Source: Flavobacteriaceae bacterium
GTDB lineage: Bacteria; Bacteroidota; Bacteroidia; Flavobacteriales; Flavobacteriaceae
DNA length: 64,000 nt
Direction: 5' to 3'
Assembly (NCBI GenBank): GCA_018669795.1
Contig: JABHSQ010000007.1
Coordinates: 86,859-150,858 of the forward strand
Part shown: positions 18,446 to 30,084 of the stretch, one piece after another
How positions within the stretch are numbered: position 1 is the stretch's first letter
Layout of the letters: each line of letters starts with the position of its first letter
Position numbers and translations under genes: made by a program
Notes under the pieces: generated by a model
Databases searched by the model: none
The model's input: only the letters and a program-made list of their open reading frames with translations
What the model was told of the DNA's origin: nothing

Positions 18446-18877
18446 TTAACAAGACATGTCTGCAATAATTTTCCATTCACCGTCTATTTTCTTAAAGATA
18501 ATTAAAAACACACCATTTGCATCACCTATAATTCTCTTTAAGTGGTATTCACCCATCACCCAATAACTACCTTTATCAATTTTGGAGATGTCTTTAATGG
18601 TGAACTTTAAGGTTCCGGAATCCTCCTTGGTTGGATATCCTTTTTTATAATTTTCTAAGGTTTTCAGCCAACCTTTAGTAAGTCCATTACTACCATAAAA
18701 CTTTAGGGAATCGTTTTTCCAATAACCCCGCATAAAGCCTTCTAGATTATTATTAGACCATGCTTTTTCTTGTAAATTCATTACAGCCTTTATAGCTTCT
18801 TTATCAATTTTTTCTGTTGTTTGTGCAAATCCAAGACTAAAGGATAATAAAAAAAGTATTAAAAGTGATTCTTTCAT
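18446..18877 (-). CDS. Secreted SnoaL/DUF4440-like protein
   Basis: A 143-residue protein with a signal peptide (to about LGFAQ, residue 19) and one NTF2-like domain. That domain has the pattern KAVMNLQEKAWSNNNLEGFM followed by YWKNDSLKFYG and a C-terminal IIFKKIDGEWKIIADMSC. Flavobacteria have many such DUF4440 proteins, in most cases of unknown function. It is convergent with the hydroxyproline operon, with only four bases between the ends. No motif suggests an enzyme activity. Confidence 0.72.
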   Translation of the reverse strand: MKESLLILFLLSFSLGFAQTTEKIDKEAIKAVMNLQEKAWSNNNLEGFMRGYWKNDSLKFYGSNGLTKGWLKTLENYKKGYPTKEDSGTLKFTIKDISKIDKGSYWVMGEYHLKRIIGDANGVFLIIFKKIDGEWKIIADMSC

Positions 18878-18912
18878 AATTTTTGATCTTATAACTTATT
18901 AATATCGTGCGA

Positions 18913-21900
18913 CTATTTTTCTGTACTGATCATAAAATCTTCAGCAAAAATCTTACGCAAATAGTAAATTAGTTCGTCGGCATTCTCTTTTGTAAATAGA
19001 AGAGGGGGCTTAATTTTTAACACATTATAGTCTGGGCCATCTGTACTCATTAATATCCCATGCTCTTTCATTCGGTTTGCTAAATAATCGGTTTGTATGG
19101 CTAATGGATTTAAGTTAGTATCTACCAATTCAATACCAAGAAATAATCCTTGTCCTCGGACGGCTCCAATAATTGGAAATTCTTTAGCGAGTGATTTTAA
19201 TTTCGCCTTCAGAAATTCACCAATGACTAATGCGTTTTCTTGTAATTTTTCTCTTTTAATGACTCTTAAAACCTCAGTTGCAATAGCACAAGAAACAGGA
19301 TTACCACCAAAAGTATTAAAATACTCCATGCCATTAGCAAATTTATCAGCAACTTCTTGTGTGCAGGCAACAGCAGCGATAGGATGTCCGTTTCCTAGTG
19401 GTTTCCCAATAGTCACAATATCTGGTATTACATCGTGTAACTGAAAACCCCAAAATGTTTTTCCCATCCGACCGCAACCGGTTTGTACTTCATCTGAAAT
19501 ACAAATACCTCCAGCTTCTCGAACCATTTGATAGGCTTTTGCCAAAAACCCATCAGGCAACTCTATTTGTCCACCACAACTAATAATGGGTTCAATGATA
19601 AACCCTCCTACATTTCGGCCTTTGCTTTGAATCTTTTTAATTTGTTTTTGTACTTCACCTGCATATTTTTCAGCGGTATGCTCGCCTTTATATTTTCCTC
19701 TAAACGCATCGGGTAAAGGGAAAATATGGCTGTGTTCCGGAGCCCCTTTTCCTCCTTTTCCATCAAATTTATACGAACTAATATCAATACACATATTCGC
19801 ATTACCATGATAACCAACTTCCGAAGCGATAATGTCTTTTTCACCGGTAACCGCTTTTACCATACGAATTGCTAATTCATTGGCCTCACTTCCCGAATTT
19901 ACAAAATGCAACACATTTAATTCCGGAGCTAATGTTTCTATAAGTTCTTTTGCTAAATTATTAATGTTTTCGTGTAAATAGCGAGAATTCGTATTGATCA
20001 ATGCCATTTGTTCTTGCCCTGCTTTTACAACTTTATAATTTTCATGTCCTACATGGGCCACATTATTTACAGTATCCAGGTATTTTCTACCTTGAGAATC
20101 CATTAAATATTGTCCTGCACCACGTACCATTTCGATAGGGGTTTTATACTGTAAGCTTAAACTTTTTCCTAAATGCTTTTTACGATAAGTGATAAGGTCT
20201 TCTTGACTCGTATTTTCTTTTTTCTGTAGCGCTTCCGATATAATCAACAAACTTGGGTTTGGACAAATGCTTTTCCAAACGGCCATTTCTGAAAAATAAG
20301 CAACACCAGGATAATCTACTTTAAAATCTAAAAGAGATAATAGCACCTGAAAATGTAGATGCGGTGCCCAATTTCCATTTTCAGAATAATTTCCAAGATT
20401 TCCAATTTTACATCCTTTTTTTAGAAGGTCTCCTACCTTGTTTTTAGTAGCACTTTTCACACTTAAATGTCCATAAAGTGTGTAAAAATCAACTAATTCG
20501 GTTTGGTGTTTTAAAATAACTAAACCACCATACTCTTTATCTCCAGCATCATTAATAGCAATCATCACTTCACCATCTAATAGTGTATGAACAGGTGTTT
20601 CTGCGGGTAACCAATAATCGATACCTAAATGAATACTCCTGCTTTCTCGGCCATAATTCCCTATTCGGTCATAAGCAGAAGACGTATAAATAGCTCTGGG
20701 TTCTAAATATCCCCCAGCTATTATTTTATTTGGGACTTCTTTTTGAAGTTGCTTCATTTTATACTGAAACCATTCCAAATTATTAAATTCTTCTTGATGT
20801 CCCATCCATGTACTCGAAACACTTAAATTTATAGGATGCACTTTATTTAAATGAATTGATGGGAATAATTCAGATAGTTGAAATGGATGCTTAGAAGCCC
20901 ATTGATCAAATAAATTTTCATTTGGATGTGGCGTAAATCCACAAGCTTCTCTAAAGCTATACTGCGCAAAATCTGGAGAAATTAATCGCCATTTTTCCAA
21001 TACCTCCCAAGCAGGTTTTTCACTAATCCATAGATATTCATTGTCTGGTTCTTCAATTTTACTCATAGCAGCTCGAGTGACAATAATCACTAATCGCATC
21101 GCAATTGCATGGTATAAATGTTCCAATTCTTCCTCCTCTAAAGGAAACGTTGAATGATATCCTTTTACAAATGCTAGGGAAGCATTCAAGGAATCATTAT
21201 GTCCCATAACACCATATGCGCAAAGAATAGCGACATCATTTATTGTTTGCGTGTACAGGGCGTCACCATAATCTATTGCCGCTTTTGCTCTTGGATGAAG
21301 TACATCTGAAGAAACAATAATATTATTGTCATTGGGGTCATTATGTACTACACTTTTCCGAAGTTTTGTATAGGAAGTTTGAATCGCTTCAAACTTATCC
21401 TGATGATTCGATAAAATCTCTTTTCTAGGACCTGAAAATAAATGAAGATAATCTTTAGTCCAAAGAGATTGAGCAATGTCCCAGTCAAAATAGTAATGTG
21501 CTTCGGGATGGTCAAAATTTTCAAGTGCTTTTGTAAGTATGCCACATTGTTCTCCCAAACTAAATCGAAAACCTTCTAATTGAGGATTTACAGTACTCCA
21601 AACTCTACCGGAAACCCAAGTTAGCATTCTTACAAATCGTTTCTTTCCAAATCCATCTGTTATTTCGGAAATGGAATCGTTGTTTTTATCTGTAACGACT
21701 CTTGGAGCAATAAGGTTTTTATCACTGCTCTTGATATATTGTAATAAATATTGCTGAAAATCAAGATATTTTTTGTTTTCTTCTGGACGGGATATTTTTA
21801 AAATATACCCTTCTTGATTTTCAATTTTTATTCTGAAATTAAAATCAATATAACCAGGTAAAGAAGATGCTCTCCCTTTTATATTATAAAGCTCAAAAAG

Positions 21901-21948
21901 GATTTTTTCAGCTTCAGAAGATGATATTTTAATAGTACTGTAATCCAT
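18913..21948 (-). CDS. Triple fusion: kinase-like + M23 peptidase-like + class III aminotransferase
   Basis: A 1011-residue cytoplasmic-looking protein with three domains. Residues about 1-330 resemble aminoglycoside/homoserine phosphotransferases: ILKISRPEENK (nucleotide-binding Lys), Brenner motif VHNDPNDNN and IDYGD. Residues about 430-560 form an M23 (LytM) fold with metal motifs HLGIDYW and HLHFQV. Residues about 590-1000 are a PLP class III aminotransferase with SDEVQTGCGR and the PLP lysine in TIGKPLGNG (about 848). Related fusions occur in other bacteria, and the aminotransferase part resembles ethanolamine-phosphate or hydroxylysine-phosphate phospho-lyases. The kinase-plus-lyase pairing suggests phosphorylation of an amino alcohol followed by elimination. 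No signal peptide is visible, so the M23 domain probably has a cytosolic role. Confidence 0.85.
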   Translation of the reverse strand: MDYSTIKISSSEAEKILFELYNIKGRASSLPGYIDFNFRIKIENQEGYILKISRPEENKKYLDFQQYLLQYIKSSDKNLIAPRVVTDKNNDSISEITDGFGKKRFVRMLTWVSGRVWSTVNPQLEGFRFSLGEQCGILTKALENFDHPEAHYYFDWDIAQSLWTKDYLHLFSGPRKEILSNHQDKFEAIQTSYTKLRKSVVHNDPNDNNIIVSSDVLHPRAKAAIDYGDALYTQTINDVAILCAYGVMGHNDSLNASLAFVKGYHSTFPLEEEELEHLYHAIAMRLVIIVTRAAMSKIEEPDNEYLWISEKPAWEVLEKWRLISPDFAQYSFREACGFTPHPNENLFDQWASKHPFQLSELFPSIHLNKVHPINLSVSSTWMGHQEEFNNLEWFQYKMKQLQKEVPNKIIAGGYLEPRAIYTSSAYDRIGNYGRESRSIHLGIDYWLPAETPVHTLLDGEVMIAINDAGDKEYGGLVILKHQTELVDFYTLYGHLSVKSATKNKVGDLLKKGCKIGNLGNYSENGNWAPHLHFQVLLSLLDFKVDYPGVAYFSEMAVWKSICPNPSLLIISEALQKKENTSQEDLITYRKKHLGKSLSLQYKTPIEMVRGAGQYLMDSQGRKYLDTVNNVAHVGHENYKVVKAGQEQMALINTNSRYLHENINNLAKELIETLAPELNVLHFVNSGSEANELAIRMVKAVTGEKDIIASEVGYHGNANMCIDISSYKFDGKGGKGAPEHSHIFPLPDAFRGKYKGEHTAEKYAGEVQKQIKKIQSKGRNVGGFIIEPIISCGGQIELPDGFLAKAYQMVREAGGICISDEVQTGCGRMGKTFWGFQLHDVIPDIVTIGKPLGNGHPIAAVACTQEVADKFANGMEYFNTFGGNPVSCAIATEVLRVIKREKLQENALVIGEFLKAKLKSLAKEFPIIGAVRGQGLFLGIELVDTNLNPLAIQTDYLANRMKEHGILMSTDGPDYNVLKIKPPLLFTKENADELIYYLRKIFAEDFMISTEK

Positions 21949-21959
21949 TTAAATTAGTA

Positions 21960-25387
<3,428 letters not shown>

Positions 25388-25464
25388 TCAGTATTACATG
25401 ACTTCCCTTAGGATTCTTATCTTGTATGTGATCAATTAGGTACACATTATTTTTTTAGTATTTT

Positions 25465-25623
25465 TTAATAAATAACGAGTATTTTTTCCTGTTCCAAACC
25501 TAGCTCTAAAACGTGTTTTAATTGGTGTTTCGACAAAGTCTCATTAGTTGCTTTTTTCATTCTCCATAAATCATTCATTAACTCTTCTTCAGAATTTAAT
25601 AATATCAAAAGATTTATTTTTTG
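25465..25623 (-). pseudogene. Possible gene fragment in the decayed region
   Basis: An open frame of 52 codons with no good start upstream. From its internal ATG at 25560 it gives 31 residues (MKKATNETLSKHQLKHVLEL and eleven more). Together with the GH63-like stub it fills the gap before the PhnA gene with degraded coding sequence. I do not recognise it; it may be noise. Confidence 0.2.
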
Positions 25624-25719
25624 TCATACAAACATAAGATTAAAAATTTCTATTTAAAAAGAATCTATTTGTTATAAGTCTAATAATACGACTACTTTAG
25701 TGATTCTAAAAATGACACT

Positions 25720-26304
25720 ATGAATTTCGAGCGAGAAGTTAAAAAACGAGCAGAAGATAAATGTGAATTTTGTGCACAGGATGATCATCTTGAAATGTAT
25801 GTGGTCCCAAAAACTCCAGAATATATAGAAGGCCAAGACACTTTGGTTTTGGCTTGTAAAACTTGTGTTTCGCAGTTTGATGATGAAGAAAATAGAGATG
25901 CCAATCACTGGCGTTGTTTAAACGACAGTATGTGGAGCCCAGCTGCTCCTGTACAAATTATGTCATGGAGAATGCTACATCGATTAAAATCTTTTGGTTG
26001 GTCTCAAGATTTGTTGGACATGATGTATTTGGACGAACAGCAATTAGAATGGGCATTAGCAGCAGGGGATGCTGAAGATAAAACAGATGCAATTATTCAT
26101 AGAGATGTAAATGGAGTGATATTAAAAACTGGGGATAATGTGGTTTTAATAAAAGATTTAAAAGTAAAGGGTTCCAGTTTGGTTGCTAAACAAGGAACTG
26201 CGGTAAGACGTATATCTTTGGATCATGAGAATGCGGAATTGATAGAAGGTAAAGTAGGCCCTACTCAAATTGTGATAATAACAAAATATGTAAAGAAAAT
26301 TTAG
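25720..26304 (+). CDS. PhnA/YjdM-domain protein
   Basis: A 194-residue protein. Residues 1-60 hold a zinc-ribbon/HNH-like part with CEFC and CKTC pairs. The C-terminal 70 residues (VILKTGDNVVLIKDLKVKGS, followed by KQGTAVRRI) form the PhnA SH3-like domain. PhnA family members were once linked to alkylphosphonate use, but the domain is found far from phn genes and its function is unsettled. It lies alone, with degraded sequence upstream and a bidirectional terminator downstream. Confidence 0.85.
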   Translation: MNFEREVKKRAEDKCEFCAQDDHLEMYVVPKTPEYIEGQDTLVLACKTCVSQFDDEENRDANHWRCLNDSMWSPAAPVQIMSWRMLHRLKSFGWSQDLLDMMYLDEQQLEWALAAGDAEDKTDAIIHRDVNGVILKTGDNVVLIKDLKVKGSSLVAKQGTAVRRISLDHENAELIEGKVGPTQIVIITKYVKKI

Positions 26305-26340
26305 TTTTTGATGCCATTTTTTGTCAGAAAAAAATCAATA

Positions 26341-26379
26341 AAAAAGACCTTCAAAATATAATTTTGGAGGTCTTTTTTT
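26341..26379. terminator. Bidirectional terminator
   Basis: The stem AAAGACCT-T-CAAAAT / ATTTTG-G-AGGTCTTT is flanked by A-run and T-run, so it can stop both the PhnA gene (+) and the M20 peptidase gene (-). Confidence 0.75.
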
Positions 26380-26410
26380 GTTTTGTGTCTTTATTTTTTA
26401 GAGAACCGAT

Positions 26411-27799
26411 TTATTTACTCATTTCCGTAAAATAATGATAAAACTGAGGTATGGTCTCTATTCCTTTTAAATAGTTCCAAACACCAAAGTGTTCGTTAGG
26501 GGAATGAATGGCATCACTATCTAAACCAAAGCCCATTAAAATTGTTTTACTTTTTAATTCTTTTTCAAATAAGGCTACAATAGGAATAGATCCTCCGCCA
26601 CGTTGAGGTATAGGAGTCTTCCCAAAAGTTGCTTCGTATGCTTTTTCAGCAGCTTTATAACCCAGACAATCTATGGGTGTTACGTAAGCTTGCCCTCCAT
26701 GGTGTGGCGTAACTTTAACCTTTACTGAACCAGGTGCAATACTTTCAAAATGATTTTTAAATAAATCAGTTATGTCTTCCCAGTTTTGGTTAGGTACCAA
26801 TCGCATAGAAATTTTAGCAGATGCTTTACTTGCGATTACCGTTTTTGCACCTTCACCAATATAACCACCCCAAATTCCATTAATATCTAATGTGGGTCTA
26901 ATAGAATTTCTTTCATTGGTGGTATATCCCTTCTCTCCATGAACATCACTAATGTCAATTGATTTTTTATATGCATCTAAACTAAAAGGAGCTTCGCCCA
27001 TTTTAGCCCGTTCTTCTAAAGATAATTCATCTACATTATCGTAAAAACCTGGAATGGTGATGTGATTGTCCTTATCATGCAAGGATGCAATCATTTGAGT
27101 TAAAATATTTATAGGATTGGCAACTGCGCCTCCATATAAACCACTATGTAAATCACGATTAGGACCAGTAACCTCTACTTCTACATAACTCAATCCACGC
27201 AATCCAGTAGTTATGGAAGGAACATCTGGAGAAATCATACCGGTATCACTTATTAAAATGATGTCATTGGCTAATTTATCTTGATTGCGCTCTACAAACC
27301 ATCCAAGACTTTCACTACCAACCTCTTCTTCACCTTCAATCATAAATTTAACATTACAGGGTAATTGCCCTGTATTTATCATGTACTCCATTGCCTTTAC
27401 GTGCATGTACATTTGGCCTTTGTCATCACAAGCACCTCTAGCAAAAATAGCTCCTTCAGGATGTAATTCTGTTTTTTTAATAACAGGCTCAAACGGCGGA
27501 CTGTCCCATAATCCTATGGGATCAGGTGGCTGTACGTCATAATGGCCATACACTAATATTGTTGGTAATTTTGGGTCAATTATTTTTTCACCATAAACAA
27601 TTGGATAGCCTGGAGTTTTACAAATTTCAACTAGATCACAACCAGCCTCTGTAAGTCTATTTTTAACTACTTCTGCAGTATTAATTACATCTTCTTTGTA
27701 GTTGGAGTCGGCACTAATAGAAGGTATTTTTAGTAAATCAATTAATTCGTTTAAAAATCGTTGTTTGTTTTCTTGAATATATGGTTTGGCGCTTTTCAT
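26411..27799 (-). CDS. M20 family dipeptidase
   Basis: A 462-residue metallopeptidase of the M20 family (dipeptidase/CNDP-like branch). Metal-binding motifs: YGHYDVQPPDP (His and Asp, about 83-93), GACDDKGQMYMH, and the catalytic Glu pair MIEGEEEVGS (about 158). The dimerisation domain follows, with VTGPNRDLHSGLYGG. A C-terminal GGSIPIV precedes the last metal ligand region (DAIHSPNEHFG). By family it splits dipeptides in the cytoplasm. There is no signal peptide. Substrate unknown. Confidence 0.9.
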   Translation of the reverse strand: MKSAKPYIQENKQRFLNELIDLLKIPSISADSNYKEDVINTAEVVKNRLTEAGCDLVEICKTPGYPIVYGEKIIDPKLPTILVYGHYDVQPPDPIGLWDSPPFEPVIKKTELHPEGAIFARGACDDKGQMYMHVKAMEYMINTGQLPCNVKFMIEGEEEVGSESLGWFVERNQDKLANDIILISDTGMISPDVPSITTGLRGLSYVEVEVTGPNRDLHSGLYGGAVANPINILTQMIASLHDKDNHITIPGFYDNVDELSLEERAKMGEAPFSLDAYKKSIDISDVHGEKGYTTNERNSIRPTLDINGIWGGYIGEGAKTVIASKASAKISMRLVPNQNWEDITDLFKNHFESIAPGSVKVKVTPHHGGQAYVTPIDCLGYKAAEKAYEATFGKTPIPQRGGGSIPIVALFEKELKSKTILMGFGLDSDAIHSPNEHFGVWNYLKGIETIPQFYHYFTEMSK

Positions 27800-27949
27800 G
27801 ATTCTATAATATTTAATAATTTGGTCAATGCTGTTCGCTATTGTTCATTCTCATAGATTTATAAAAATACAACAAGCTCGTTTCATTTTATGAGTTTTTC
27901 GAAGAACGGCTAAGGTAATAAAAAGCATTATTTTTCTGAACTAGTTTCT

Positions 27950-27978
27950 TTGTAAATTGCAAATCTTGTTTATATTTG
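27950..27978 (+). promoter_or_regulatory. Flavobacterial promoter of tRNA-Leu
   Basis: TTG (27950-27952), an 18-base spacer and TATATTTG (27971-27978) match the Bacteroidota sigma consensus TTG-N17-23-TAnnTTTG. It lies ten bases upstream of the tRNA. Confidence 0.75.
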
Positions 27979-27988
27979 CAGTCCTTTA

Positions 27989-28073
27989 GCGGGCGTGATG
28001 GAATTGGTAGACATGCTAGACTTAGGATCTAGTGCTTCACGGCGTGGGAGTTCGAGTCTCCCCGCCCGTACCA
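27989..28073 (+). tRNA. tRNA-Leu (anticodon UAG)
   Basis: 85 bases including an encoded CCA. The acceptor stem GCGGGCG pairs with CGCCCGU. The anticodon stem CUAGA/UCUAG closes loop CUUAGGA, giving UAG. A long variable arm (class II) and a T-arm with UUCGAGU are present. The long variable arm and the anticodon agree on leucine. Confidence 0.95.
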
Positions 28074-28074
28074 T

Positions 28075-28107
28075 AAGAAAGCCTTTCAGTTTTGAGAGGC
28101 TTTCTTA
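28075..28107 (+). terminator. Terminator after tRNA-Leu
   Basis: The perfect 10-bp stem AAGAAAGCCT / AGGCTTTCTT lies directly behind the tRNA and ahead of the convergent DUF1295 gene. Confidence 0.7.
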
Positions 28108-28121
28108 ATTTTAAGTATGGA

Positions 28122-29045
28122 CTAAATTTTAAATTTTTTCTTAAACGGAATAAATCGGCCTACTTCTTTTATGTATTTTTTATAAAGTGGAAATTTTTTC
28201 TCAGTTTCTTCTTCACTAAAATCTGAACTACCTTTAAATAGTAATACAAGTAATAATGCCCCAGCTATGGACCAATTTAGCCATATGTTAGTAGCAATTA
28301 CGGAGAAGAAATAAAAAACAATCCATATAGCCTGTTCGGCTGAGTAGTTAGGATGTCTCATATAAGCCCAAAGTCCAGTATGAGTAAACCCAATTTTATA
28401 AAAGTTGGCTACTTTTCCTATCTTTTTTTGGCGGTATTTTTCTTCTTGATAATAATACTGTTGATTGTCAGCTATATATTCCATTATCACTAGTACCACA
28501 AAAATGGCTGCAAGGATGTAATCTAATATACCAATTGGTATATTACTTTCCATGGCTTTTAAAGTAGGTAACGTAAAAAATAAAATAAGGGCCATTTGAT
28601 ATGCCGAAATAAAGAATAAGTTGAAAGCCGACCATTTCCATTGTGATTGAAATTCTGGCTTAGCCCTTAAAATAGCCCACCGGTAATCTTCCTCTCCGGT
28701 CCAAATTTTCCATGAATAACCACCTCTTCTAGCGAAATTGTAAGTTAGACGAACAGCCCAAATACTTACTAAGAAAGCCATGAGTACAATGCGAGGCTCG
28801 AAATCTGTATTATAGGCAATAATCCAAACGTATGGTATAGGAATAATACTCCATAACTTATCTACTTGACTATAGTTTTTAGTAGCCGAACTTACAATAA
28901 AACAAAGACCTGCTGCAATTCCGTATACACATAACAACGTTTTTAATGTAGATTGCTGGAGTTCAGTTAAAGGAACATCAAAATTAAAGGTTAAGATTGG
29001 CACAATGATAAGGGTGAAAATTAGAAATATTACTGTTCTCCACAT
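28122..29045 (-). CDS. DUF1295 membrane protein (steroid 5-alpha-reductase-like)
   Basis: A 307-residue polytopic protein with the DUF1295/isoprenylcysteine-methyltransferase-like core near the C-terminus: GLWAYMRHPNYSAEQAIWIVFY (about 232-253), followed by the basic end KKFPLYKKYIKEVGRFIPF. Upstream, TYNFARRGGYSWKIWTGEEDY (about 113-133) is typical of DUF1295. The family is related to NADPH-dependent steroid reductases, and activity is unknown in bacteria. It lies convergent with tRNA-Leu and divergent from the GLPGLI gene. Confidence 0.87.
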   Translation of the reverse strand: MWRTVIFLIFTLIIVPILTFNFDVPLTELQQSTLKTLLCVYGIAAGLCFIVSSATKNYSQVDKLWSIIPIPYVWIIAYNTDFEPRIVLMAFLVSIWAVRLTYNFARRGGYSWKIWTGEEDYRWAILRAKPEFQSQWKWSAFNLFFISAYQMALILFFTLPTLKAMESNIPIGILDYILAAIFVVLVIMEYIADNQQYYYQEEKYRQKKIGKVANFYKIGFTHTGLWAYMRHPNYSAEQAIWIVFYFFSVIATNIWLNWSIAGALLLVLLFKGSSDFSEEETEKKFPLYKKYIKEVGRFIPFKKKFKI

Positions 29046-29163
29046 AGCTATTTATTTTATTTATGTAAAAATATAAAATATTTAAGTTGATATTAATTTT
29101 TATTTCATCAAAAAATGTAACATTTTTAACATTTAAACTACAAATTCAATAAATACCATCAAT

Positions 29164-30042
29164 ATGAAACATTCATTTTTTAAAAAGAGTATTTTATTTT
29201 CAACAATACTGCTTCCAATGCTATTATTAGCACAGGATTTTCAGGGTAAGGCTTATTATTTTTCAAAATCTACTATGGAACTTGGTAGTTTTGGTGCTAC
29301 CATGAGTGAAGCTCAAAAAAAGACAATACAAGAACGTTTAAAAAACAGGTTAGAGAAGACTTATATCTTAACCTTTAATAAGGAAGAATCGGTTTTTAAA
29401 GAAGATGAAAAGGTAGATGCTATTTCGGGAGCAACAGATAGTTGGGGAAAAAATTTTACTCCTGGTGAGCAATATAAAAACATAAAGACCAAAGAGTTAT
29501 TACAGAAACAAGAATTTTATGGGAAACAATTTTTAGTGAAAGACGATTTACTCGCTATTGATTGGGTAACTAGTTCTGAAACTAAGCAAATAGGGAAATA
29601 CATCTGTTTTAAAGCAACTGCTTCTATTCCTACTTCTGATCTTTCTTGGTATGATTTTTCTTGGGATAGTTTGAATGCTAACAATAATTCAAAAACAACG
29701 GATTCAATAACTAATAACTCAAAAACAACCGATTCAATTAATGATTCCATCAAAAAGGAAGCGCTTATTCTTTCTGAAGTGGTAGCTTGGTATTCTCCTC
29801 AAATTCCTTTGAGTCAAGGACCTCTTGAGTACTGGGGACTTCCAGGGTTAATTTTAGAAGTGAATGTAGGCAATACCACTATATTATGTTCAAAAATAAT
29901 TATGAACCCAGGGGAGAGATCCAAAATTAAAGCTCCAGAAAAAGGTAAGATTGTTACTAAAACAGAATATCAAGAAATTATTTCTGGAAAAATGCAAGAA
30001 ATGAGAAATAACCGAGGTCGACAAAGAGGTAGAAGAAATTAA
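29164..30042 (+). CDS. GLPGLI family protein
   Basis: A 292-residue exported protein (signal peptide to about LLAQD, residue 20). The name-giving motif lies in GPLEYWGLPGLILEVNVG (about 219-236), close to the C-terminus. A low-complexity insert around 176-194 repeats NNSKTTDSI, encoded by imperfect 27-bp DNA repeats. The C-terminus is rich in Arg (RGRQRGRRN). GLPGLI proteins are specific to Bacteroidota and usually sit next to a TonB-receptor-like outer-membrane protein, as here. Their job is unknown; peptide export or metal handling have been proposed. Confidence 0.9.
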   Translation: MKHSFFKKSILFSTILLPMLLLAQDFQGKAYYFSKSTMELGSFGATMSEAQKKTIQERLKNRLEKTYILTFNKEESVFKEDEKVDAISGATDSWGKNFTPGEQYKNIKTKELLQKQEFYGKQFLVKDDLLAIDWVTSSETKQIGKYICFKATASIPTSDLSWYDFSWDSLNANNNSKTTDSITNNSKTTDSINDSIKKEALILSEVVAWYSPQIPLSQGPLEYWGLPGLILEVNVGNTTILCSKIIMNPGERSKIKAPEKGKIVTKTEYQEIISGKMQEMRNNRGRQRGRRN

Positions 30043-30084
30043 ATTCACATAATTTTTAATTCAAGCAGTTTATTAAATTAACAC

